Assembly (NCBI GenBank): GCA_045430285.1
Contig: JAILXV010000002.1
Coordinates: 124,001-188,000, forward strand
DNA length: 64,000 nt
Source of the DNA: Agarilytica sp045430285
Lineage (GTDB): Bacteria > Pseudomonadota > Gammaproteobacteria > Pseudomonadales > Cellvibrionaceae
Reading direction: 5' to 3'
In this document: positions 17,505-26,265 of the stretch, one piece after another
How the letters are laid out: every line of letters begins with the position of its first letter
Position numbering within the stretch: the first letter of the stretch is position 1
Position numbers and translations under genes: made by a program
Notes under the pieces: generated by a model
Told to the model about the DNA's origin: nothing
The model's input: only the letters and a program-made list of their open reading frames with translations
Database searches by the model: none

Positions 17505-19652
17505 TTAGTTTGCGATGCACGGCCCTGCTGCTTTTTCACCGCTAGGTAAGGTGCACTCACCCTCTTGGGTCATGCTGCCACTATCGAACATACCTTCAAA
17601 GCGACTGCCATCCGCACTGATATAAATGCCTTTACCGTGGAACTTTCCTTCTGAATATTCACCTTCATATACAGCGCCATTTGGCCAAGCCATTTTACCG
17701 GTACCGTGTTCTACACCCGCACGATATTCGCCTTGATATACAGCACCCGTCGCGTAATTCAGAACACCCTGGCCATGGCGCTGACCATTATGCCACTGCC
17801 CTTCATAGCGATTTCCTGTTGCCCATGTGTAAACGCCCTGGCCTTCTCGTTTCCCATTTAAACATTGGCCTTTATATTGACTACCATCGGCAGAACGCAT
17901 GGAGCACGTTTCGCGCGGTATGATTTTACTTGGCACCGCCACGATGGGCACGGGGCCTTCGGCCTTACCGCCCAGATTTAAATCGAACACGATCGTTGCC
18001 ACGTAGATCAAGATAACAATCAGCAGCCAGCCAAAGACAACCATTGGAATGATGTAAAAGAATTTCGCCGCAAGCGTAAGCGGTGGTTTTGTAACAGGTA
18101 AAACAGATTTTGACTCTAAGGCTTTTTGAATCCGTGCGGCTTTATCTGCAATCGTTTCTGCATGAGCGCCATCAACATCCCCCGTAATAGTATCCGTCGC
18201 AGCGTCAGTCGTTTCAGCGTCTTCTAATTTTCCAGTAATGACTTCTTTCGCAACAGACATTGTGTCGGTTTCTGCTGAGGCTAGCGCCTCATCACTGTCG
18301 ACACCATTCACGTGATCGGCGTCTAGCACCGCTTGCTCATCTCCTGAAGCATCGTCCAAAACTGCCTCTGAGAGTTCATCATCTTTAGGCAACTCGTCTT
18401 CGGTGTTTTCTAGCGCTAAGGCGGATTCCTCTGCCTCACTCACATTAATAATTTCGGTTTCTATCGCTTCTGCATCTAAATCACTGGCTCCGGTGTCTAG
18501 GTTGTTTTGTGATTCATCCTCAGCTTGGAAATTCTCACCCTTGATAGATTCCGCACTTTCTTGTTCTGGATCAGAGACGGTCGTTAGGGCTGGGGGATTT
18601 ACCTTACCTACCTCATCCACCTCATCGCTTGTATCGTGAGCTGCTTCAGAAGACGGCAGCTCGTCAGTCATCGCATCCAACTCATCCAACACGCTATCCG
18701 GCTCAAATTCTGCCTCGTCGCTTAACTCGCCATTTAATTCGGCAATTAAATCTAAGGCCTCATCCGTCTCGGCCACATTTTCGGTTTGGCTCGCTTCTAG
18801 GCTATCTTCAAGACTCGATTCAGGGGTGGGCTCAGGCTCGTTAAGCGTAACGGCAACACTTTCCAACTCGGCCTCATCATCTTGAATATGGTGGCCGAGG
18901 GTTCGATCAACCCGAGCAGAGACGCTAAACGGCGCAAGTGGTTCAGCATCTAATGTTCTTAAACGATTACCAGGTGAACGATAGCCTACTTGAACGACAC
19001 CACCTGGCTCCATGGGCTCGGATAATTCCAAACGAATTTCGGGGCAGTCTTCACTATGGGATTTAATGTATTTCGCGCTAGTAATATGCAGCCAGCGATC
19101 TTGCAGCTCCGCGCGAAAATCACTCACCTCCAAAGGCATAGAGGTATCTAAATGATCATTAAAATAGAGCTGAATGCGGTACTCACTGGCAGAACGAATA
19201 TTCGCTTCAACTAATTTGGCAACGGCGTCATTCGCTTGCGCAGGCTTATCAATAGAGGTTTTGGAATGTAATTCTGGATCTAGCAACGTTATTGGCTGAG
19301 GGAATATTTCCTCATCAAAGGCATCAATAGCCTCGCCAGTCTCGTCGATACACATAAGCCATTGCGTAGGACGGTAGCGAACAACAAAAGACATTTCATC
19401 TTGCGTTCGATCAAGGGGCGCTTCCAATAACAAGGTAACAACCGCTTGAGCTTTATCGAGCTGGATATCAAGCGACGCAGCACCAATCCGCTTGTTATCA
19501 GCAATAATACAAAGATCTGAGGGCAATGGCGGAAGATCTGGATCAATATTAACGCCAAACACCAAGACCAAACGATCACTTCCAACATACGACGCTATAA
19601 TGTAGCCGCTTTCTCGTTCAGATTCTTGTGCGCTAGGAGCAATTGCCATCAT
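17505..19652 (-). CDS. MORN-repeat transmembrane protein with acidic linker and Ig-like N-terminus
   Basis: A 715-residue protein. Residues about 15-105 and 170-265 look like two related beta-sandwich modules of the SwmB/bacterial Ig-like type (pattern LVLVFGVNIDPDLPP ... VVTLLLEAPL ... FVVRY). Residues about 270-515 are an extremely acidic, low-complexity linker rich in Glu, Asp, Ser and Ala. One transmembrane helix lies near 532-553 (IIPMVVFGWLLIVILIYVA). The C-terminus (about 585-690) holds at least five MORN repeats (YKGQCLNGKREGQGVYTW, YEGQWHNGQRHGQGVL, YQGEYRAGVEHGTGKM, YEGEYSEGKFHGKGIY, FEGMFDSGSMTQEGEC). There is no N-terminal signal peptide, so the acidic region may be cytoplasmic and the MORN part periplasmic. 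Function is unknown. Confidence 0.8.
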   Translation of the reverse strand: MMAIAPSAQESERESGYIIASYVGSDRLVLVFGVNIDPDLPPLPSDLCIIADNKRIGAASLDIQLDKAQAVVTLLLEAPLDRTQDEMSFVVRYRPTQWLMCIDETGEAIDAFDEEIFPQPITLLDPELHSKTSIDKPAQANDAVAKLVEANIRSASEYRIQLYFNDHLDTSMPLEVSDFRAELQDRWLHITSAKYIKSHSEDCPEIRLELSEPMEPGGVVQVGYRSPGNRLRTLDAEPLAPFSVSARVDRTLGHHIQDDEAELESVAVTLNEPEPTPESSLEDSLEASQTENVAETDEALDLIAELNGELSDEAEFEPDSVLDELDAMTDELPSSEAAHDTSDEVDEVGKVNPPALTTVSDPEQESAESIKGENFQAEDESQNNLDTGASDLDAEAIETEIINVSEAEESALALENTEDELPKDDELSEAVLDDASGDEQAVLDADHVNGVDSDEALASAETDTMSVAKEVITGKLEDAETTDAATDTITGDVDGAHAETIADKAARIQKALESKSVLPVTKPPLTLAAKFFYIIPMVVFGWLLIVILIYVATIVFDLNLGGKAEGPVPIVAVPSKIIPRETCSMRSADGSQYKGQCLNGKREGQGVYTWATGNRYEGQWHNGQRHGQGVLNYATGAVYQGEYRAGVEHGTGKMAWPNGAVYEGEYSEGKFHGKGIYISADGSRFEGMFDSGSMTQEGECTLPSGEKAAGPCIAN

Positions 19653-19985
19653 CTTTTACCACTCACTCACATTCGCCAAATAGCGCAATGAGAGATCGTC
19701 GGAAATCCTAAATATCATTATTATCAATAGTTAAAATACGAGGCTGTACGAAAGGAGGGGACAACTTGCTGCGATTGTGTTGGCTACCTCTCGCTGAAGC
19801 CTACTGACTTCTATGGATTGCTGCCACTCAATGTCACTGTGTCAACAACTCACATCCTACGCCATTATCTCGGTTTAGAGCGCAGCATTAGTGAGAATAA
19901 CAAACTTAGACCATCATAATAAGAAAATATTGAGGATATCTTTTGCGCTTACCGAGGCCTTACCATTCTAACAAACCGTCTTACA
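19653..19985. other. gene-free stretch between MORN and chemoreceptor genes
   Basis: These 333 bases upstream of the MORN gene and downstream of the chemoreceptor gene contain no open frame I can support, no strong hairpin followed by T residues and no named motif. The part next to 19700-19740 is AT-rich and is the likely place for the MORN-gene promoter. Confidence 0.5.
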
Positions 19986-21533
19986 TCAAATCGTATACTC
20001 AAGTAAGCGCTGACGTAATTGAGAAGCCATCGCCGCAAGATTTTGAGAATAGGTGGCTGTGGCTTGTGCATTGGAGTAGGTATTTTCAGCCTTACTTTCA
20101 ATTTTCAAAATATTGTTATTAATATCGTCAGCAACAGCGCTCTGCTCTTCCGCGGCAACCGCTATTTGGTGATTAATATCACTCAGATTTTGCACTGATC
20201 CAATAATTGCCGTCAGTGATTCGGCCATACTTGCGGCTTGATGCACGCCTTGTTCTGACCGGGTTTTACTATTTTCCATTGTTTCAACGGACGCTTCTGT
20301 CGTTTGCTGCAAGGTGGCGATTAATTTGTGAATCTCGCTCGTCGCTTCTTGTGTACGTTTTGCCAATGTTCTCACTTCATCAGCAACAACCGCGAACCCA
20401 CGGCCTTGCTCACCTGCACGCGCCGCTTCGATTGCGGCGTTTAGCGCAAGTAAATTGGTTTGTTCTGCGATAGTGGTAATCGTGTCGGCAATACCACCAA
20501 TGGAATCGGAGGCTTGTGCGAGCTTTTCAATATTTTCTGCTGCGCCAAGGATTTCACTTGCTAGATCGTGCGTCAATTTCATACTCTCTTCGAGTAGCTG
20601 ACTGCCGTGATCGGCTTCTTCCTGAGCGCGTGTTGCGACATTAGATGCTTCTTGAGTATTTCGTGCGACCTCTTGTACCGTCGAGGCCATTTCATTTACT
20701 GCTGTCGATACATGAATAATATCGTTACGCTGCATATCCATACTGGACGTATTTTCCTGCGTGGTAATCGCCAGCATTTCCAACTGCTTTTGCAGCTCTT
20801 TTTCTAAACCTTGGGTTTCACTGTTTAATTGCATAAAGCTTTCGATCATCTTATCGAAGGCCTGCGCCGTCGCACCTATTTCGTCATTTTCCTGCATGCC
20901 GATACGCTTGGTTAAATCTTTTGTTGATGCAATTTCTTCTGAAACATGTTGAATACGAACGATGCGGCTGACCACAAAATGATTGAGGTACCACACACCG
21001 ATGACCACCGCAGCCACAGAGAAAACAAGAAACGCAAATACAGTATTCCTCAGGCCGGAAACAAAACTCTTGGTCGACTCTTCTATCAAGAGTGCCGCGT
21101 TATTCGCTTCTTTTAACAAATCGTTTGATGTAGCTGAAACGGAGACCATAGAGGTTGAAGCATCGTCTCGTAATGCTTCGGATAATTTTTTTTCAAACGC
21201 TGACCATACACTATTAATACGCTGCAGCTGGGACAGCAATGCCTCATCGTCGGCAGGGCTGATATCCATCGAATCGTTGCCATTGATCAAGGCGTTAAGC
21301 TTTGCTTCAAACTGCCTTTTTGATTTATCAAAATCTTCACCGCCACCAGCGTCTTCCTGAATGAGCAGCGCCTCTTTTGTGATTTTTTGTGACAACATGC
21401 GTAAACTACCTGCGGTATTCAGCGCTGCATTCTTTTGCTGAACACTGGCCATCATACTTACCACAATAACATTCACGAGGATGACGGTAACAAATACACC
21501 GAGTAACGAATAAACGCGAAACTTAATACTCAT
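19986..21533 (-). CDS. methyl-accepting chemotaxis protein with PilJ/NarX-like sensor
   Basis: A 515-residue chemoreceptor. Transmembrane helix 1 is at about 8-29 and helix 2 at about 164-185. The periplasmic domain between them begins with AGSLRMLSQKITKEALLIQED, the motif of type IV pili chemoreceptor (PilJ) and NarX-type helical sensor domains. HAMP follows at about 186-240, then the signalling domain with its conserved hairpin tip EQTNLLALNAAIEAARAGEQ, RGFAVVADEVRTLAKRTQEA. There is no C-terminal NWETF-like pentapeptide. The domain suggests sensing linked to twitching or surface behaviour, but no che or pil genes adjoin it. Confidence 0.9.
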   Translation of the reverse strand: MSIKFRVYSLLGVFVTVILVNVIVVSMMASVQQKNAALNTAGSLRMLSQKITKEALLIQEDAGGGEDFDKSKRQFEAKLNALINGNDSMDISPADDEALLSQLQRINSVWSAFEKKLSEALRDDASTSMVSVSATSNDLLKEANNAALLIEESTKSFVSGLRNTVFAFLVFSVAAVVIGVWYLNHFVVSRIVRIQHVSEEIASTKDLTKRIGMQENDEIGATAQAFDKMIESFMQLNSETQGLEKELQKQLEMLAITTQENTSSMDMQRNDIIHVSTAVNEMASTVQEVARNTQEASNVATRAQEEADHGSQLLEESMKLTHDLASEILGAAENIEKLAQASDSIGGIADTITTIAEQTNLLALNAAIEAARAGEQGRGFAVVADEVRTLAKRTQEATSEIHKLIATLQQTTEASVETMENSKTRSEQGVHQAASMAESLTAIIGSVQNLSDINHQIAVAAEEQSAVADDINNNILKIESKAENTYSNAQATATYSQNLAAMASQLRQRLLEYTI

Positions 21534-21979
21534 ACTTTTTTGTCCACATTCCTATGATGAAAAACTCACCTAAAACGCTATAAACACCTGAAGCAAACCT
21601 TGGCTAACGAGCGCTATATCTACCCGCCCCCCCTTCGTAAAATTCTATAACGCGTGAAAGCGGTAAGAACTTATTTCGAACGTTTTTTAAGTATAGAAGA
21701 AATCCCCGCCGCCGCTGGGCTTTCAATGTTTTTGCTACCCTTGAGGTGCCGCCAGATAACTACGCTGGGTACCCCGCACTAAAAGTCATAAAAACACCCT
21801 CTCTATATAATCAAAACCCCCTCAAACACCTTAGCCACAGCCGTTCTGGCGACAGTAAGTCATCACCTCACTGACAATGAGTTCGTATCAAGTAATGCGT
21901 TTTTACGGCTAATATTTAGATGCAAAGCAACAGCAGCTGACGTAAAGTTACCGCATTATTTCACCATAAGGTCTGAGTT
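21534..21979. other. divergent intergenic region between chemoreceptor and ParA genes
   Basis: The two flanking genes point away from each other, so both promoters must lie in these 446 bases. A TATAAT at 21806-21811 facing the ParA gene has only a poor -35 (AAGTCA, 17 bases upstream). A run of seven C bases sits at 21627-21633. No gene, repeat or terminator is evident. Confidence 0.4.
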
Positions 21980-22789
21980 ATGATTCGAGTTGTTTTTAAC
22001 CAGAAAGGCGGTGTTGGAAAAACCAGCATTACGTGTAATCTTGCGGCAGTGTCGGCAAAACAAGGCAAACGCACAGTGGTCGTGGACCTTGATCCACAAT
22101 TTAACGCAAGCCATTATTTACTAGGCGATGTTGAGGTCGACGACACCATCGCGGATTATCTTGATCAAACTGGCGGAATGTTCGGGCAGAACAAAAAAGC
22201 CACCGAGTTTGTTTACCAAACACCTTTCGATAACTTATACGTGCTGCCCTCTAGCCCACGCCTACCTGAAATTGAGCACAAGCTCGAATCACGTTACAAA
22301 ATATATAAGTTACGCGATGCGCTAAATGAACTTAGTGAAGATTACGACGAAATTTTTATCGACACGCCACCGGCGTTTAACTTTTTTACTAAGTCTGCAT
22401 TAATTGGCTGTAACCGTGTACTGATTCCCTTCGACTGTGATGCGTTTTCGCGTCAGTCCTTAGACAAAGTCTCGGAAGCGATCTTTGATATTTGTGAAGA
22501 TCACAACCCCGAACTAATGATTGAAGGCGTGGTAGTGAATCAATTCCAAGCGCGCGCCAAACTCCCTCAACAACTTATTGATGAGATTCATGACGCTGGC
22601 TACCCCGTTTTACCAATACGCTTAAGTAGCTCGGTTAAGATGCGCGAATCTCACCAGGTCGCCAAACCGCTTATTTATTTCGCGCCGTCACACAATCTGA
22701 CGCTACAATTTGTTGAGCTGTATGAGGCGCTTGGGGATAAAAATGAAAAGAAAGAGAGTGAACCTAAGGAAAAGCAACAAACAGCTTAG
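21980..22789 (+). CDS. orphan ParA/Soj-family ATPase
   Basis: A 269-residue deviant-Walker ATPase. The Walker A box NQKGGVGKTSITCNLA is at the N-terminus with both signature lysines, Walker A-prime is VVVDLDPQFNASHYL and Walker B is DEIFIDTPPAF. The C-terminal tail is highly charged (EKKESEPKEKQQ). ParA proteins position DNA or protein cargo by nucleotide-dependent dimerisation. No parB gene or parS-like site is adjacent, so this is not the chromosomal parAB pair; orphan ParAs often place chemosensory arrays, flagella or other machinery, and the divergent chemoreceptor gene makes such a role possible. AAGG upstream of ATG 21980 supports the start. Confidence 0.88.
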   Translation: MIRVVFNQKGGVGKTSITCNLAAVSAKQGKRTVVVDLDPQFNASHYLLGDVEVDDTIADYLDQTGGMFGQNKKATEFVYQTPFDNLYVLPSSPRLPEIEHKLESRYKIYKLRDALNELSEDYDEIFIDTPPAFNFFTKSALIGCNRVLIPFDCDAFSRQSLDKVSEAIFDICEDHNPELMIEGVVVNQFQARAKLPQQLIDEIHDAGYPVLPIRLSSSVKMRESHQVAKPLIYFAPSHNLTLQFVELYEALGDKNEKKESEPKEKQQTA

Positions 22790-22813
22790 TACACAGTAGA
22801 AATATAACGAAGG

Positions 22814-23428
22814 CTAAAGCCCTTCATTCACTCGAAACCAACCCGCAATACTAAACCGATCTTGTGTTGCGGGTAATACTTCATGCGGAAACACTTCACT
22901 GAGAAAAACAACAAGCGTCCCTAGGTGTGGCATGACCTTTTCAATCACCTGATCGCCTTGCTCGCTATAGATAAGCAACTCCCCACCATCCCCACTATCC
23001 CATTCAGGGTTTAGGTAGGTCACCGTACTTAACTTACGATTTGATTGACCACGAAATGCATCCACATGTTTTTTATAGAATTCACCTTTTTTATAGTGGG
23101 CGAAATGGCTTTCATAAGAAAACAGACCGAGAAATAGCTGTTGGTTAATCGCTTGCTGTAACAATGACGTCCATTCCAACCAGGATTTTTCAGTCTCACA
23201 AATACCGTCAATCCAAAAAATCTGATCTTGCCTTATATCCTCATGCTTAGCGTATTCGTTTTTTCGACCAACGCCGGCATCTTTAAAACTATTCGGCTCA
23301 AGGTTTTTTACTCGTTCGAGAAGCGATATGGCCAGTTCATTCGGCAATGCATTTTCGATAACGCAATACCCTTGCGAGTAGACTTTCTCCGCAATACCGC
23401 TAAATAACTGAGAATCAAATGAGGACAT
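22814..23428 (-). CDS. 2-oxoglutarate/Fe(II)-dependent dioxygenase (prolyl-4-hydroxylase-like)
   Basis: A 204-residue double-stranded beta-helix oxygenase. The iron-binding HxD is in FYKKHVDAF and the distal His in EVFPHEVLPAT, and the 2-oxoglutarate-binding Arg is in DRFSIAGWFRVNE. The strands LSTVTYLNPEW and GGELLIYSEQ between them are typical of the P4Hc superfamily. I start at ATG 23428; TTG at 23437 is also open. Possible substrates are a protein prolyl residue or a ribosomal protein, but nothing in the sequence decides this. It lies 28 bases downstream of rimO on the same strand, suggesting co-transcription with that ribosomal-protein modification gene. Confidence 0.88.
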   Translation of the reverse strand: MSSFDSQLFSGIAEKVYSQGYCVIENALPNELAISLLERVKNLEPNSFKDAGVGRKNEYAKHEDIRQDQIFWIDGICETEKSWLEWTSLLQQAINQQLFLGLFSYESHFAHYKKGEFYKKHVDAFRGQSNRKLSTVTYLNPEWDSGDGGELLIYSEQGDQVIEKVMPHLGTLVVFLSEVFPHEVLPATQDRFSIAGWFRVNEGL

Positions 23429-23455
23429 TACATTCAAACACCAATGAGCTGGGTA

Positions 23456-24796
23456 CTATTTACGATTTACATTTCCCCACAGGTCATATTCATCTGAATG
23501 CGTGATATTCACATTCACAATATCACCAGGCGCGACCGAAAATTCATCATTTAAATAAACCGCCCCATCAATTTCGGGCGCATCTCCTTGTGTTCGGCCA
23601 ACCGCACCTTCATCATCCACCTCATCGATAATAACGGGTAATACTTTACCGACTTTACGAGCCAGTTTTTCTGTCGAAATCTTTTGCTGTTTTTCCATAA
23701 ACTGCTCCCAACGTATTTGCTTTATTTCATCGGGAACGGCGTTTGGAATATCGTTTGCTAATGCCCCTTCAACAGGCGAGTATTGGAAACAGCCAACACG
23801 ATCAAGCTGCGCTTCATCCAACCAATCCAATAGCATTTTAAAATCATCATCCGTTTCCCCAGGGAAACCAACGATAAACGTAGAACGCAAAGTAATATCT
23901 GGACAGATCTCTCGCCATGCGCGAATACGGTCAAGCGTTTTTTCTTGATGCGCAGGACGCTTCATATTTTTCAACACAGCAGGGCTCGCGTGCTGCAAGG
24001 GAATATCGAGGTAAGGCAATATTTTCCCTTCCGCCATTAATGGAATTACATGGTCAACATGAGGATAAGGATAAACATAATGTAAACGCACCCATGCACC
24101 CAGCTCACCCATCGCATCACACAGATCGAGCATTTTGGATTTAACGGGGCGCCCTTGCCAGAACCCTGTACGGTATTTGATATCAACCCCGTACGCAGAG
24201 GTATCCTGCGAGATCACTAACAATTCTTTTGTACCCGCCTTCACTAAACGCTCAGCTTCATCTAGTACATCTCCCACTGGCCGACTAACCAAGTCGCCAC
24301 GAAGCGAGGGAATAATGCAAAAGGTGCAACGGTGATTACAGCCTTCGGAAATTTTGAGATAGGAGTAATGCCGAGGCGTTAACTTAATGCCTTGATCGGG
24401 CACCAAATCAATATAGGGGTCGTGTGCTTGTTTCGCTGGCGCAGGCACATGCTGATGCACCGCACTCACGACTTCTTCGTATTGCTGAGGCCCAGTTACC
24501 GACAGCACATCGGGATGCACCTCGCGAATCACTCCTTCATCTTTGCCCATGCAACCGGTAACGATCACTTTCCCATTTTCTGCACAGGCTTCGCCTATAG
24601 CATCCAAGGATTCTTGCTTTGCGCTATCGATAAAGCCACAGGTATTCACCACAACCACATCCGCACCTTGATAGGTGGGCGAGACTTGGTAACCATCGAT
24701 TTTGAGTTGCGTGAGAATACGCTCAGAATCGACTAAGGCTTTTGGACATCCAAGGCTTACAAAGCCAACCGTAGGGGTTTCTTTAGAACTGGGCAT
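23456..24796 (-). CDS. rimO: ribosomal protein S12 methylthiotransferase RimO
   Basis: A 446-residue radical-SAM methylthiotransferase that adds a methylthio group to the conserved aspartate (Asp89 in E. coli) of ribosomal protein S12. The N-terminal UPF0004 domain has its three cluster cysteines (SLGCPKALVDSE, VNTCGFIDSA, VTGCMGKDEG). The radical-SAM cluster motif is CNHRCTFCIIPSLRGDLVSR, with the RimO-specific sequence following it. A C-terminal TRAM domain (about 375-446) ends in YDLWGNVNRK. SLGCPKALVDSERIL and the length separate it from MiaB. The 2OG oxygenase gene follows closely on the same strand. Confidence 0.96.
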   Translation of the reverse strand: MPSSKETPTVGFVSLGCPKALVDSERILTQLKIDGYQVSPTYQGADVVVVNTCGFIDSAKQESLDAIGEACAENGKVIVTGCMGKDEGVIREVHPDVLSVTGPQQYEEVVSAVHQHVPAPAKQAHDPYIDLVPDQGIKLTPRHYSYLKISEGCNHRCTFCIIPSLRGDLVSRPVGDVLDEAERLVKAGTKELLVISQDTSAYGVDIKYRTGFWQGRPVKSKMLDLCDAMGELGAWVRLHYVYPYPHVDHVIPLMAEGKILPYLDIPLQHASPAVLKNMKRPAHQEKTLDRIRAWREICPDITLRSTFIVGFPGETDDDFKMLLDWLDEAQLDRVGCFQYSPVEGALANDIPNAVPDEIKQIRWEQFMEKQQKISTEKLARKVGKVLPVIIDEVDDEGAVGRTQGDAPEIDGAVYLNDEFSVAPGDIVNVNITHSDEYDLWGNVNRK

Positions 24797-25241
24797 TTCA
24801 GAGCCTTTCGAGGAAAATTCAGGGTCATGGGAAAAACGCGAATACTACAGAAAAAGGGGCTCTACAGCCATTCCAGCGACTCTTTGTGCTCAGTATTATT
24901 GCCCCTAGGCACCTTAACGCTAAATCGCTCTTCAACCGCTATTGATAGACCTTACAGTGGATGGCCGCTATATTCGCGACTTTAGTAATTAAACGAGTGG
25001 CTCTATCTTCAGGGCATCTGAGGCATAAACGCCAGGACGGCGTGAAGTAGAGCAGTGCAGGAGCAACTGCCGAGGATGCCGAAGCTGACGCCTATATGGA
25101 TATAGGCGCTAGAGCGAAGCAAGGAGCCAGAACCGAGCGTATAGGGACATATTAACAGCGTGCCTGAAGATAGAGCCACTCGTGTATTGACCAGCCCGAA
25201 CATTACAACCTCAACCACTGTCAACGATTAGCACAACGCTT
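24797..25241. other. divergent intergenic region between rimO and cmoM
   Basis: This 445-base gap holds the promoters of both flanking genes and a long inverted repeat at 24993-25183, described as a separate feature. The remaining bases contain no gene or named motif that I can see. Confidence 0.5.
24993..25183. repeat. dispersed long-stem repeat, copy 1
   Basis: A 21-base arm at 24993-25013 (beginning ACGAGTGGCTC) is matched exactly in reverse complement at 25163-25183, enclosing 149 bases. Inside are further hairpins, including CGCCTATAT/ATATAGGCG at 25089-25108, CGCC/GGCG around 25030-25042 and GCAGT/ACTGC near 25053-25070. Read on the minus strand, segments CGCTGTTAATATGTCCCTAT, ACGCTC, CTTCGGCATCC and TGCCTCAGATGCCCTGAA occur in the same order as in the shorter element at 54675-54774. 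It looks like a non-coding mobile or REP/MITE-like element inserted between divergent genes; no transposase is present in the window. Confidence 0.8.
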
Positions 25242-26045
25242 ATGCCCGAAAGACACGACACAACCCAAGACAAGAACTTCGACGACCTGAGCCACCACTT
25301 TAAGCGCAAAATCTACGGGCAACTGAAGGGGCGTATTCGACTGGCTGTCATCAATCGGGATTTAGAAACATATGTGGGAAATCCGAATACGGACGACACA
25401 CAACCATTAAACATCATCGATGCCGGCGGAGGGCAAGGTCAATTCGGATTATCCCTCGCGGCCCAAGGCCACTCTCTCACGTTGTGTGACATATCACAGT
25501 CAATGCTTGAACTAGCACGAGAAGAAGCAGAAAAACAAAAGCTCGACAATGTGTGCTTTATTCAAGAGCCGATACAATCACTCGCAAACCATATAGAACA
25601 ACCCGCCGACTTACTCTTGTGTCACGCATTACTAGAGTGGATGACAGAACCTGAAAGTGCACTCCTCCACATTCACCAATGCTTAAAAGATGACGGCATC
25701 CTTTCCCTCGCATTTTTTAATCTCAACGCAATTATTTACAAAAATCTTTTACGCGGGAATTTTCTAAAAGTTGAATCGAATAACTACGTCGGCATGGAGG
25801 GTAGCTTAACCCCTATAAATCCGCTCGCTATCGAAAAGGTATTTAATTGGCTCGAAAAATATGGATTTGAAATTCTGTCCTACAGCGGCATTCGCGTTTT
25901 TCACGACTATATTGGCAATAAAGCGACACGAAACAGCCACCCAGACGTTCAAGTTGACATGGAATTAAAGTTCTCTCAACAAGAACCCTATCGCTCGCTT
26001 GGTCGTTACATTCACGTAGTAGCACAAAAACGTAACAAAAAATAA
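25242..26045 (+). CDS. cmoM: tRNA 5-carboxymethoxyuridine methyltransferase CmoM
   Basis: A 267-residue class I SAM methyltransferase (formerly SmtA/YcbJ-type). CmoM methylates the carboxyl group of cmo5U34 in wobble-decoding tRNAs. The N-terminal signature KNFDDLSHHFKRKIYGQLKGRIRLAV is diagnostic of the family. SAM-binding motif I is IIDAGGGQGQFGLSLA, followed by LTLCDISQSMLELA and LLLCHALLEWM. FNLNAIIYKNLLRGNF and the SLTPINPLAIEKV stretch also match. The start ATG 25242 is the only good one. It is divergent from rimO, so translation-accuracy genes cluster here. Confidence 0.93.
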   Translation: MPERHDTTQDKNFDDLSHHFKRKIYGQLKGRIRLAVINRDLETYVGNPNTDDTQPLNIIDAGGGQGQFGLSLAAQGHSLTLCDISQSMLELAREEAEKQKLDNVCFIQEPIQSLANHIEQPADLLLCHALLEWMTEPESALLHIHQCLKDDGILSLAFFNLNAIIYKNLLRGNFLKVESNNYVGMEGSLTPINPLAIEKVFNWLEKYGFEILSYSGIRVFHDYIGNKATRNSHPDVQVDMELKFSQQEPYRSLGRYIHVVAQKRNKK

Positions 26046-26265
26046 ATATTACGGAAACCGATTAAGTCCCAGCCAAGCTAACAACTCATTTAAACCCGCT
26101 TTATTGTAACCAGCTCACAGATTTTATACGCGCAACAATTTTGTGTGACACTTCACTGCTATTCACGCAACTTTTTTATTGTGCCCATATCAATATGTAA
26201 TAGTTCAACTACTATAAAAATAGTTTTTTACGTTGAGCCTATCACAGAGCTGTTGCGGGTATATC

